NCBI GenBank assembly: GCA_029976005.1
Contig: JARKOQ010000107.1
Location: 1-35,466 of the forward strand
Source: Aggregatilineales bacterium
GTDB lineage: Bacteria; Chloroflexota; Anaerolineae; Aggregatilineales; Ch27
Reading direction: 5' to 3'
Length of the DNA stretch: 35,466 bases
Shown here: positions 16,816-24,034 of the stretch, piece after piece
How positions within the stretch are numbered: position 1 is the first letter of the stretch
Layout: each line of letters opens with the position of its first letter
The notes under the pieces: generated by a model
The model's input: only the letters and a program-made list of their open reading frames with translations
Databases searched by the model: none
Told to the model about the DNA's origin: nothing
Made by a program: the position numbers and the translations under genes

Positions 16816-17250
16816 ATGCGCATCAGAACCTATGTCACCAAGCCCGCCGAAGTCGAACGCGAGTGGTGGGTGGTGGACGCCAAAGGGCTAACGCTTGGGC
16901 GTCTCGCCTCGAAGATCGCGCCGATTTTGATGGGCAAGAACAAGCCCAACTATGCCCCGAACGTGGACAACGGCGATTTCGTGATCGTGATCAACGCCGA
17001 ACACATTCACGTGACCGGCAACAAGTTGGACGAGAAGATGTACTACCGTCATTCGGGCTATCCGGGTGGGCTGAAGGAGCGGACCCTGCGGGAACTGCTC
17101 AACATCTTCCCGGATCGCGCGATCCAGGACGCGGTGGAGGGCATGCTGCCCCGCAATTCGATGGGCCGCAAGATGCTCAAGAAGCTGAAGATTTACGCGG
17201 GCGCCACGCATCCGCATGAGGCGCAGCAGCCCAAGCAGTTGGAACTGTAA
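16816..17250 (+). CDS. rplM: 50S ribosomal protein L13
   Basis: A 144-residue L13 with REWWVVDAKGLTLGRLASKI, MGKNKPNYAPNVDNGDFVIV and the HSGYPGGLKERTLRELLN motif. L13 is an early 50S assembly protein. TGTGGAG precedes the ATG. Paired with rpsI 12 bases downstream, as in nearly all bacteria. Confidence 0.98.
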   Translation: MRIRTYVTKPAEVEREWWVVDAKGLTLGRLASKIAPILMGKNKPNYAPNVDNGDFVIVINAEHIHVTGNKLDEKMYYRHSGYPGGLKERTLRELLNIFPDRAIQDAVEGMLPRNSMGRKMLKKLKIYAGATHPHEAQQPKQLEL

Positions 17251-17262
17251 GAGGGAGCCAGT

Positions 17263-17661
17263 ATGTCAACCCAGTATTTCGAAGGCGTTGGACGCCGCAA
17301 GACCTCAACCGCCCGCGTGCGCGTCTATCCCGGTGGCAACGGCAGCTTCGTGATCAACGACAAGCCGGCGGAGGAATTCCTCTCCCGTGAGGAAGACCGT
17401 TCGCGTGCCATTGAGCCGCTGCGCGTTGTTGGCATGGAGAAGTCGTTCAACATCACCGTGCACGTCAACGGCGGCGGGATCACCGGCCAGGCGGACGCGA
17501 TCTGCCTGGGCATGGCCCGCGCCCTGGTCAAGATGGACCCCGAACTGCGCAGCACCCTGCGCGGCCAGGGCGATCTCCTGACCCGCGACCCGCGCGAGAA
17601 GGAACGCAAGAAGCCCGGTCTCAAGCGCGCCCGCAAGGCCCCGACCTACACCAAGCGTTAA
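17263..17661 (+). CDS. rpsI: 30S ribosomal protein S9
   Basis: A 132-residue S9, FEGVGRRKTSTARVRVYPGG, with the GGGITGQADAICLGMARALV block and the basic tail ending KAPTYTKR, whose last residues contact the P-site tRNA. GAGGGAG lies upstream. It is the last gene of the ribosomal supercluster, followed within 35 bases by an intrinsic terminator. Confidence 0.98.
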   Translation: MSTQYFEGVGRRKTSTARVRVYPGGNGSFVINDKPAEEFLSREEDRSRAIEPLRVVGMEKSFNITVHVNGGGITGQADAICLGMARALVKMDPELRSTLRGQGDLLTRDPREKERKKPGLKRARKAPTYTKR

Positions 17662-17694
17662 GGTCCCCGGCTTGCCAGCCGCACGAGTCGACAC

Positions 17695-17723
17695 AAGGGC
17701 ACGGCCTTTCCCGTGCCCTTTTT
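17695..17723 (+). terminator. Intrinsic terminator of the ribosomal cluster
   Basis: AAGGGCACGG (17695-17704) pairs perfectly with CCGTGCCCTT (17711-17720) around CCTTTC and runs into TTTTT. This is a textbook rho-independent terminator, 33 bases after the rpsI stop. Confidence 0.93.
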
Positions 17724-17761
17724 GCGTTGAGGCGACAGTCGGCGGTTCGCAGTTCACAGTC

Positions 17762-17788
17762 GTAGGGACGACCGCCGGTCGTCCCTAC
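17762..17788. repeat. Perfect palindrome GTAGGGACGACC / GGTCGTCCCTAC
   Basis: Twelve-base arms with a GCC loop. Ends in CCCTACAC, resembling the end of the palindrome at 17904 (CCCTTACACG). Palindromes of the GTAGGG...CCCTAC kind recur in Chloroflexota and cyanobacterial intergenic DNA (general recollection, not searched), so this is probably a REP-like mobile palindrome. Confidence 0.7.
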
Positions 17789-17903
17789 ACCCGTCCGCAG
17801 CGTTACCGGATCAAATTGGGAACTCTCATCCAATCCCCGACGTCTCGCGCGGCCGACTCTCGACCCGTCTCGAGGATCAATTGGCGCTAACTTGACGCAT
17901 ATT

Positions 17904-17923
17904 GGGCGGTTCGCGAACCGCCC
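17904..17923. repeat. Perfect 20-base palindrome GGGCGGTTCG / CGAACCGCCC
   Basis: Both 10-base arms are exact, with no loop, followed by TTACACGACC. Looks like a second member of the same REP-like group as 17762-17788. Sits in the spacer between the ribosomal cluster terminator and the DUF5679-TIR gene. Confidence 0.7.
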
Positions 17924-18106
17924 TTACACGACCCCAATCTGCCGGGAATCAGATTCGCGCGGCGTCGCCTCGTTGATCTGCGAAACCTCGACCATTCCGC
18001 CGCGACCAATCGTCGTTTTCCCTTGCGCGCGGGGCCGAATCCACCGACAATAGGCCGGGTTGCTGGCTTTTACTGTCGACTGTCTACTGTCTACTGACGA
18101 CTCCCT

Positions 18107-18757
18107 ATGCCTGATTACGCTGACTTCCTCGAAGACGAGCCAATCGAAGCCTACTGTGTCCGCTGCCGCGACACCATCGAGATGGAGGAGCCGCAGCCGG
18201 TCTGGACGCGCAAAGGTTCCCCCGGCACGCGCGGCTTCTGCCCGGTGTGCGGCTCGACCGTGTTCCGCATGGGCCGCACCGACGCGCACCGCGAGATGAA
18301 AAAACCCGCCCCGGTGCGGGTCGTGGATGGCCCGACCCCGGCCCCCGGACATCATTCGGCCGGACGGCACGCGGCGGGCAGCGCCAGCCATGCCACCTAT
18401 ATCGCCGTCGCCAGCGCCGATGCCGTGTTCGCGCACCGGCTGGCCGACGACCTGGCCCACATGGGCATCCCGACCTGGCTGCCGCGCGCCCAGGGGGAGG
18501 CTGTGGCCTGGGCGGGCGGGGTGCATCCGGCCCTGGAGGAGTGCACGCGGCTGCTGGTGATCCTGACGCCGGGGGTGCTGGCCGACGAGGCGGCCCGCGC
18601 GGCGTGGGGCTTCTTCCGGGAGCGGCGCAAGCCGATCGTGCTGGCGGTCAGGGAGGGGATGGATGTGCCGGACGAGCTGCGGCGCGCCCGGCGGGTGGAT
18701 TTTCGCGGCGACTACCGGCCCGCCCTGCGCGAGCTGGTGCAGGCTTTGGGGGAGTAG
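18107..18757 (+). CDS. DUF5679 zinc ribbon fused to a TIR-like domain
   Basis: A 216-residue soluble protein. Residues 14-57 form a zinc ribbon (C17-x2-C20-x24-C45-x2-C48; AYCVRCRD ... FCPVCGSTVFRMG) like DUF5679. A His/Ala/Gly/Pro-rich linker follows, and residues about 92-214 resemble a TIR domain: TYIAVASADAVFAHRLADDL, GIPTWLPRAQG, LLVILTPGVLADEAARAAWG, RRKPIVLAV. Where NAD-cleaving TIRs have the W/S-x-x-E catalytic helix, this protein has ARAAWGFFRERRKP, with Ala at the expected Glu position by hand alignment, so it may be a binding rather than enzymatic TIR. No ribosome-binding site is visible before ATG 18107; the repeat array directly abuts it. Function unknown. Confidence 0.85.
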   Translation: MPDYADFLEDEPIEAYCVRCRDTIEMEEPQPVWTRKGSPGTRGFCPVCGSTVFRMGRTDAHREMKKPAPVRVVDGPTPAPGHHSAGRHAAGSASHATYIAVASADAVFAHRLADDLAHMGIPTWLPRAQGEAVAWAGGVHPALEECTRLLVILTPGVLADEAARAAWGFFRERRKPIVLAVREGMDVPDELRRARRVDFRGDYRPALRELVQALGE

Positions 18758-18825
18758 GGGATGGGTTACTGGGTTCGCGGTGGCTGCGTGCCTCGTTTTG
18801 ACCATGAACCAATCACTACCAACCA

Positions 18826-19437
18826 ATGACTGCCTTCTCTGACTCACTCCTTCTCATCCTTTCCGCCGTGATGGTCGGCGCGGTGATCGGCGCGTGGGTG
18901 GCGACCCTGCGGCTCTTCACGGCGCGCATGGGCGGGGCGCGCCTGCCGGTGTGGCTGCCCTGGATCGTCATGCCGCTGTTCGCGCTGATCGGCCTGGTGG
19001 CGGTCGCCAGCCAGATCATCACGTCCAGCACCAGCCTGATCGGGACAGCCTCGGTCGAGCGCGGCGCGGCCATCTTTCTGAGCCTGCTGGTCAGCCCGGT
19101 CTGGATTGGCAGCGCGCTGCTGGCCGGACTGGGCATGCTGCTCCACTACGGCCTGGATGGGCTGCTGGGGCTGTTCCGGCTGCGCGAGGCCGTCCAGGAA
19201 GGGCTGGCACTGGGGATTCGCGCTGCCTGGGCCACGATCGGGCTGCTCGGCCTGTTCTTTGGCCTCCAGGCGGCCCAGATCGGCGCGGCGACTCAGGCCG
19301 CGATCGCCAGCCGGATCGTGCTCCAGGGCGGGGCGGGCCAGGCCCTGCTCGTCGCGCTGGCGATCATGCTGGCCGGGCTGACCATGATCGCCCCGGCCGT
19401 GCTGGAGCGCGAACTCACGCTGCCCCCCTCGGAATGA
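18826..19437 (+). CDS. Multi-spanning membrane protein of unknown function
   Basis: A 203-residue protein with about five hydrophobic segments (roughly residues 5-30, 42-64, 80-108, 133-155 and 170-193). The second half is rich in Ala, Leu, Gly and Ile. No catalytic or transport motif was recognised. It starts 68 bases after the TIR-like gene with no terminator between, so co-transcription is possible. No ribosome-binding site is seen before the ATG, whose upstream sequence (CCAATCACTACCAACCA) looks like degenerate repeat. An AT-rich palindrome follows. Confidence 0.7.
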   Translation: MTAFSDSLLLILSAVMVGAVIGAWVATLRLFTARMGGARLPVWLPWIVMPLFALIGLVAVASQIITSSTSLIGTASVERGAAIFLSLLVSPVWIGSALLAGLGMLLHYGLDGLLGLFRLREAVQEGLALGIRAAWATIGLLGLFFGLQAAQIGAATQAAIASRIVLQGGAGQALLVALAIMLAGLTMIAPAVLERELTLPPSE

Positions 19438-19455
19438 TCCCCCCGGCCTTGAGGC

Positions 19456-19534
19456 AATTTTGAATGTTAAATTTTGAATTTTGAATTGAAGACAGACTAC
19501 CCGTCTTTCAATTCAAAATTAAGCATTCAAAATT
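19456..19534. repeat. AT-rich nested inverted repeat
   Basis: Inner arms AATTTTGAATTGAAGAC (19477-19493) and GTCTTTCAATTCAAAATT (19503-19520) pair with one bulge, and outer arms AATTTTGAATG (19456-19466) and CATTCAAAATT (19524-19534) pair exactly. Almost free of G and C in a GC-rich genome. It may form a cruciform or act as a bidirectional terminator, but more likely is a dispersed repeat built from TTTTGAA units. Confidence 0.75.
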
Positions 19535-19629
19535 CAGAATTGGCTTTTCTCGCGGTGCCGGCGCAGCGCCCGCGCGGGATTACAATGATCGGCGTGTATT
19601 GGTGCTCCGAAAGGGAAAAAGTGTAAGGG

Positions 19630-21471
19630 ATGCAGGTCCGACGTGGATTTGTGGTAAGTGTGTGGATTGCGATCGGGCTGGTGCTGGGGCTGGCCGGCGC
19701 GCCGGCTTACGCCGCGCCGCCCGCGCAGACGACCCCGCTGGCTCAGATCGCGCGCTCGCTGGATGGCAATATCTCGGTGCGGCTGCCCCAGGGATGGATG
19801 TCTCAGAATACGGCCGCGTCGATCTTCACCTCGGCCCTGGCCTTTGGCGATACGGCCGCTTCGCTCCAGGCCATCCAGAACTCCCTGACCGGCGCGGCCG
19901 ATGCCTTGCCCGGCGCCGCCACGCTGATCAACGGCGTGATCGCCCTCGTCAACCCGCAGCTCACCGCCGGCTTGAGTTCCGACCTGGCGATCAACGCCCT
20001 GCTGCAAGGCATCATCCAGGATCAGGCCGCGATTGGCGGGCAGGTCACCGAGCAGCAGTCCCTGCTGCTGGGCGGGATGTATCCGGCATCGCTAATCGTG
20101 GTCGCCAACCAGGCCCAGAACGCCAGCGGGATCGTGGTCGTGTTCCAGACCCAGTTGGGGATCGGCGAGGCCATGATCGGGGCCAGGCCCACCCTGAACT
20201 ACCAGACCAACCGCCAGTTGATGCTGGATGTGCTCAACAGCATCCGCATTCCCGGCGAGGCGGCGAATAGCCTGCCTGCCGCGCCCACCGCCGTGCCCGT
20301 CCAGGCCCAGCCCGCCCAACCGGCCCAGGGGCAGACCGCCGCGGCGACCCGGCTGGCCTCGATCCGGCTGCCGGAGGGCTGGGTTTCCCAACAGGCGGAC
20401 GTGGACGGCTTCAGCGAGCTGACTGCGTTCAGCGACAACCCGGCCAACATGCAGATGGTGCTCGATCTGGTCGCCAACGGCGGCGACATGGGCGCCTTCC
20501 GGGGCATCGCCGGGATTCTGGGGGTGGTCGACCTCAGCCAGGCGGGCAACGCGGCTCCGGAGACGTTTGTCGCGCCGCTGATGGCCCAGCTCGTCGCCAG
20601 CGTGCAGGGCGAGAGCGTCCAGATCGTCGAGGCGGCCCAGGATCACACCTTCGGCGGCCGGTACGCGGGCCAGCTCGCCCTGACCAGCCTGGGCTACCTG
20701 GGGGTGCTGTCCGGCGGCGGGCAGATCGCGGTGGTGATGATCGTGACCGATGCCCTGGAAACCAACCAGGCTCAGATGATGGCCCTGCTGGAGACGATCC
20801 GCATCCCGGCCGAACCTGCGGCGGTAGAACAGCCGGCGGCGGGAGAACAGCCGGCGGCGGGCGGCGCGGCGATGCTTGCTCCCTACCGCAACCCGGACGG
20901 GATCCTGTCCTTCGACCTGCCGGAGGGCTGGCTGACGCTCGATTTCGCCGCTGCCCAGAACGTCCTGGCCTATGGCGACAGCAACGACGCGGCGGTGAGC
21001 CGTCTGGCCTCGGCCCGGCCCGATCTGGCGGCGGAGACTCCCCTGACCGGCCGGGGTGGGCTGATCATCCTGTACACCCTGGCGGAACTGGAACTTGACC
21101 CGGCCAACCCCGATCTGGGGCCGCTGATGGCGGGTGTGATCCAGGGCGCGCAGGGCCAGGGCTACCGGGTGGTCGAAAACGCCCAGCCGCTCAGCGGGGT
21201 GGGCAGCGCCGGACTGATCAGTCTGATCGCGGGCACCGAGCAGGGCTACGTGGCGCTGGCGGTCTTTGGCGACCGGCTGGCCTACATCACGGCCACCAGT
21301 ATGCCGGGCGATTTCCAGGCCAGCCGCGATCTGCTGCTGCAAATCGTCCAGTCGGTGCGCGTCCCGGCGGAGGAAGCCGCGCCCTCCGGCGGCGGGTTGG
21401 GTGGACTGCTGCCGTCCGGCGGCGGCGCTTCGCCCACCGCGACCCCGCCCGGCCTGGGTGGGCTGAAGTAG
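19630..21471 (+). CDS. Secreted protein with three tandem LPxGW-type domains
   Basis: A 613-residue exported protein. Residues 1-30 form a Sec signal peptide (MQVRRGFVVSVWIAIGLVLG, cleavage after APAYA). Three homologous units of about 150-190 residues begin at LPQGW (about 53), LPEGW (about 247) and LPEGW (about 431), each followed by an L/AYxD or AFGD strand and each ending in a conserved I/VR(I/V)P(G/A)E (about 204, 389, 575). Linkers are Pro/Ala/Gln-rich; the tail is Gly-rich (SGGGLGGLLPSGGG). No lipobox or catalytic motif. The units recall small PsbP/DUF1795-like secreted folds, a guess only. A TACAAT box at 19581-19586 may be its -10. A terminator follows. Confidence 0.85.
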   Translation: MQVRRGFVVSVWIAIGLVLGLAGAPAYAAPPAQTTPLAQIARSLDGNISVRLPQGWMSQNTAASIFTSALAFGDTAASLQAIQNSLTGAADALPGAATLINGVIALVNPQLTAGLSSDLAINALLQGIIQDQAAIGGQVTEQQSLLLGGMYPASLIVVANQAQNASGIVVVFQTQLGIGEAMIGARPTLNYQTNRQLMLDVLNSIRIPGEAANSLPAAPTAVPVQAQPAQPAQGQTAAATRLASIRLPEGWVSQQADVDGFSELTAFSDNPANMQMVLDLVANGGDMGAFRGIAGILGVVDLSQAGNAAPETFVAPLMAQLVASVQGESVQIVEAAQDHTFGGRYAGQLALTSLGYLGVLSGGGQIAVVMIVTDALETNQAQMMALLETIRIPAEPAAVEQPAAGEQPAAGGAAMLAPYRNPDGILSFDLPEGWLTLDFAAAQNVLAYGDSNDAAVSRLASARPDLAAETPLTGRGGLIILYTLAELELDPANPDLGPLMAGVIQGAQGQGYRVVENAQPLSGVGSAGLISLIAGTEQGYVALAVFGDRLAYITATSMPGDFQASRDLLLQIVQSVRVPAEEAAPSGGGLGGLLPSGGGASPTATPPGLGGLK

Positions 21472-21482
21472 CGAGCCTTCGG

Positions 21483-21517
21483 CGCGGGGCGTTCACTCGA
21501 ACGCCCCGCGTGGTTTT
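21483..21517 (+). terminator. Intrinsic terminator after the secreted protein
   Basis: A perfect 12-base stem (CGCGGGGCGTTC 21483-21494 with GAACGCCCCGCG 21499-21510) around ACTC, followed by TGGTTTT. Strong stem with a slightly delayed T-run. Confidence 0.85.
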
Positions 21518-21949
21518 CATTCCGATCATCCGGTCGGGTAACGCCCCGCTGGAAGACGTGCGCGGTATGGCCGCCAGGGACTCAATGATCCTTTGCAAAT
21601 CAATCCGGCAACGGGATCGCTACGCCGCGCCGGACGACCGGCCGGTCGGGGGATGCGGGGACTTTGCGGCGGGCGTACGCGGCCGGATTTTCGCCCATCG
21701 CGGCCGCCGTGATCGGGCAGCCCGTGTCCGGTATCTTCCCGGCTTCCCCGGCAGGTGGGATCGTTTCCAATCCAAACAGCATGTAAAACACCCATAAAGT
21801 CTCATAAGGCAGGCCGAATCGGGCAAGTTGTACGATTCGATTTTACGGTATTGCTCTATATTTTCCGGCCAGTCTTCCTATAATGGGATTCATTGTCCGT
21901 ATATGGGGGGCTGGCGCGGGTGACCGCCCAGACACAATGTAGAAAGACT
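21518..21949 (+). promoter_or_regulatory. Long leader or spacer before the KimA-like gene, with TATAAT box
   Basis: No convincing gene in this stretch. A perfect TATAAT lies at 21879-21884; no good -35 is visible at 16-18 bases. Because KimA genes in Firmicutes can be governed by the c-di-AMP (ydaO/yuaA) riboswitch, its conserved blocks (GGGGGACCCA, GGGGTGAA, CCGAATCCGTCAG) were looked for and not found. Transcription from the TATAAT box would leave a leader of only about 60 bases. Confidence 0.5.
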
Positions 21950-23914
21950 ATGGATCCACAAGCCGGGGCGAAGCCTCACTTTTCCGTCGGACGCCTGCTT
22001 TTCGGGCATCCGCTGCAAACGAAAGACCTTCCACACCAGGCCATCAGCCGGCCCGTCGGCCTGGCGGTGTTCGCATCTGACGCGCTCTCTTCCACGGCCT
22101 ACGCCACCGAGGAAATCCTGATCATCCTCAGCCTGGCGGGCGGCGGCGCGGCGCTGTTTGGCATCTCCATCCCAATCGCGATCGCGATCGCGATCCTGCT
22201 GGCGATCGTGACGGTCTCCTACCGCCAGACGATCTACACCTATCCCAACGGCGGGGGCGCGTACATCGTCGCCCGCGACAACCTGGGCGAGCTGCCGGCC
22301 CAGATCGCCGGCGCGGCCCTGCTGACCGACTACATCCTGACCGTCGCCGTGAGTATCTCCTCCGGCGTGGCCCAGATCACTTCGGCCTTCCCCAACCTGC
22401 TGCCCTATCGCGTCGATCTGGCGGTGGGGGTGATCGTGATCATGGCGATCGTCAACCTACGCGGGGTGAAGGAAAGCGGACGCATCTTCGCCATCCCCAC
22501 GTATTTCTTCCTGGGGATCATGGCCCTGACGCTGATCGTTGGCTTCATCCGCATGCTGACCGGCACCCTGACGCCCGTGACCGGCGTGGAAGCCCTCCAG
22601 CACCAGGTGCTCGAACCCCTGACGGTGTTCCTGGTGCTGCGCGCCTTCTCCAGCGGCTGCACGGCCCTGACCGGGATCGAGGCCATCTCCAACGGCATCA
22701 CGGCTTTCAAGAAGCCACGCAGCCATAATGCGGCCGTGACCCTGATCTGGATGAGCAGCATCCTGATCGTGCTCTTCCTGGGGATCACGATCATGGCCCA
22801 CCAGATCGAGGCCCAGCCCAGCGAAGTCGAAACCGTTATCTCCCAGATCGGGCGCGCCGTGTATGGCGGCGAGAGCGTCTTCTATCTGCTGACCCTGGCC
22901 GGGACGGCGCTGATCCTGCTGATGGCCGCCAATACCAGCTACGCGGACTTCCCCCGCCTGGCTGCGCTGGCTGCCCGCGATGGCTACCTGCCTCGCCAGC
23001 TCACCTTCCGTGGGGGGCGGCTGGTCTTCTCCTGGGGTATCGTGATCCTGTCCGTGCTGGCGGCGCTGCTGGTGATCCTGATGGATGCCCGCACCACCGC
23101 CCTGATTCCGCTGTACGCCATCGGCGTGTTCCTGAGCTTCACGCTGTCCCAGTCGGGCATGGTCGTCCACCTGTGGCGGGTGAGCAAGCTCAAGCCCGGC
23201 GAGACGATGCAGGGCCTGGAAACGACGCTGGAGTACGACGCGCACTGGCGGAAGAAGATCGTCATCAGCGCGATCGGCGCGTTCGTGACCGGCATCGTGA
23301 TGATCGTCTTCACCGTGACCAAGTTCACCAGCGGCGCGTGGTTCGTCGTGCTGCTCATCCCGGCCCTGGTCTTTGTATTCAGCCGCATCCACAACCACTA
23401 CCAGGACGTGGCCAGATCGTTGAGCCTGGCCGGCAAGAAGCCGGACGTCCAGTCCCGGCCCGTGCAGACCCTGATCATGATCGACGATGTCCACCGCGAG
23501 ACGGTGCGGCTGGTGGACTTCGCTAAGTCGCTGGGGCATCCCTGGCGCGCCATCCACGTGGCGATCAACCCGGAAAAGGCCGAGATCGTCAAGCAGAAGT
23601 GGAACGAGCGGATCGGGGAGGGCGAACTGATCATCCTGGAGTCGCCCTACCGGCTGCTGTCGGAGCCAATCACCGAGTACCTGCTTGAGCTTCAGGAGCA
23701 GAACCCGGACAGTTTCATTCACGTCGTGCTGGGCCACCTGGCGATGGATACTTTCTGGGAGCAGACCCTGCACCAGAACACGGCCCTGATCTTCAACCTG
23801 TCGCTGAGCCGCTTCGATAACGTGGCCGTGACCATGATCCCCTTCCGGATCAACCGCCAGAACGGCAAGCACGCTCCCGCCGAATCGGCCCAGTCCGCCG
23901 GGGCCGCGCGCTGA
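21950..23914 (+). CDS. kimA: KimA-like high-affinity potassium importer (APC superfamily)
   Basis: A 654-residue, 12-segment transporter resembling B. subtilis KimA (YdaO) along its length. The K+-site region FASDALSSTAYATEEI keeps D44 and Y51 (KimA D36, Y43), and FSSGCTALTGIEAISN keeps T241 and E244 (KimA T230, E233). Also conserved: YPNGGGAYIVARDNLGE and DYILTVAVSISSG. The C-terminal ~150 residues are a cytoplasmic USP-like domain, the c-di-AMP-sensing part in KimA. Likely a K+/H+ symporter. ATG 21950 is chosen over TTG 21893, which lies nine bases after the TATAAT box and has no ribosome-binding site. Comparison is from memory. Confidence 0.85.
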   Translation: MDPQAGAKPHFSVGRLLFGHPLQTKDLPHQAISRPVGLAVFASDALSSTAYATEEILIILSLAGGGAALFGISIPIAIAIAILLAIVTVSYRQTIYTYPNGGGAYIVARDNLGELPAQIAGAALLTDYILTVAVSISSGVAQITSAFPNLLPYRVDLAVGVIVIMAIVNLRGVKESGRIFAIPTYFFLGIMALTLIVGFIRMLTGTLTPVTGVEALQHQVLEPLTVFLVLRAFSSGCTALTGIEAISNGITAFKKPRSHNAAVTLIWMSSILIVLFLGITIMAHQIEAQPSEVETVISQIGRAVYGGESVFYLLTLAGTALILLMAANTSYADFPRLAALAARDGYLPRQLTFRGGRLVFSWGIVILSVLAALLVILMDARTTALIPLYAIGVFLSFTLSQSGMVVHLWRVSKLKPGETMQGLETTLEYDAHWRKKIVISAIGAFVTGIVMIVFTVTKFTSGAWFVVLLIPALVFVFSRIHNHYQDVARSLSLAGKKPDVQSRPVQTLIMIDDVHRETVRLVDFAKSLGHPWRAIHVAINPEKAEIVKQKWNERIGEGELIILESPYRLLSEPITEYLLELQEQNPDSFIHVVLGHLAMDTFWEQTLHQNTALIFNLSLSRFDNVAVTMIPFRINRQNGKHAPAESAQSAGAAR

Positions 23915-23949
23915 CCTGAAGCGAGTCCAGCCGGTGTAATCCACCAGAG

Positions 23950-23972
23950 GGAGCGTTCCAGCGCTCCTTTTT
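23950..23972 (+). terminator. Intrinsic terminator after the potassium importer
   Basis: GGAGCG (23950-23955) pairs with CGCTCC (23962-23967) around TTCCAG, directly followed by TTTTT. Confidence 0.85.
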
Positions 23973-23974
23973 GG

Positions 23975-24003
23975 TTGGAGACCGGGGCCAACCGTGCTAA
24001 GAT
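23975..24003 (+). promoter_or_regulatory. Candidate promoter for the M28 peptidase
   Basis: TTGGAG (23975-23980), 17 bases, TAAGAT (23998-24003), lying just after the terminator and 31 bases before the ATG. Both boxes are imperfect; supported mainly by position. Confidence 0.35.
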
Positions 24004-24034
24004 TTGAGTGTGCGTGGTTTGTGGCGAGGGGTAT

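Larger units (their letters stand above)
17724..18106. other. Gene-free spacer with palindromes and CTGACGACT-type repeats
   Basis: No convincing gene. It holds two perfect palindromes (listed separately) and two patches of degenerate repeats: GCAGTTCACAGTCG near 17749, and a tandem stretch 18073-18103 built of units like GACTGTCTACT and CTGACGACT that runs to three bases before the next ATG. The 72-residue frame at 17672-17890 crosses the terminator and a palindrome and resembles no known protein. Confidence 0.6.

Noticed and set aside
21526..21826. Small - strand frames in the spacer before the KimA-like gene
   Set aside because: Short, Arg/Pro-rich, overlapping one another in different frames, with no ribosome-binding site or similarity.
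21518..21949. Possible c-di-AMP (ydaO/yuaA) riboswitch upstream of the KimA-like gene
   Set aside because: The conserved sequence blocks could not be found by eye. A covariance search would be decisive.
21893..21949. TTG start for the KimA-like gene at 21893
   Set aside because: It lies nine bases past a TATAAT box and so at or before the expected transcript start, with no ribosome-binding site.
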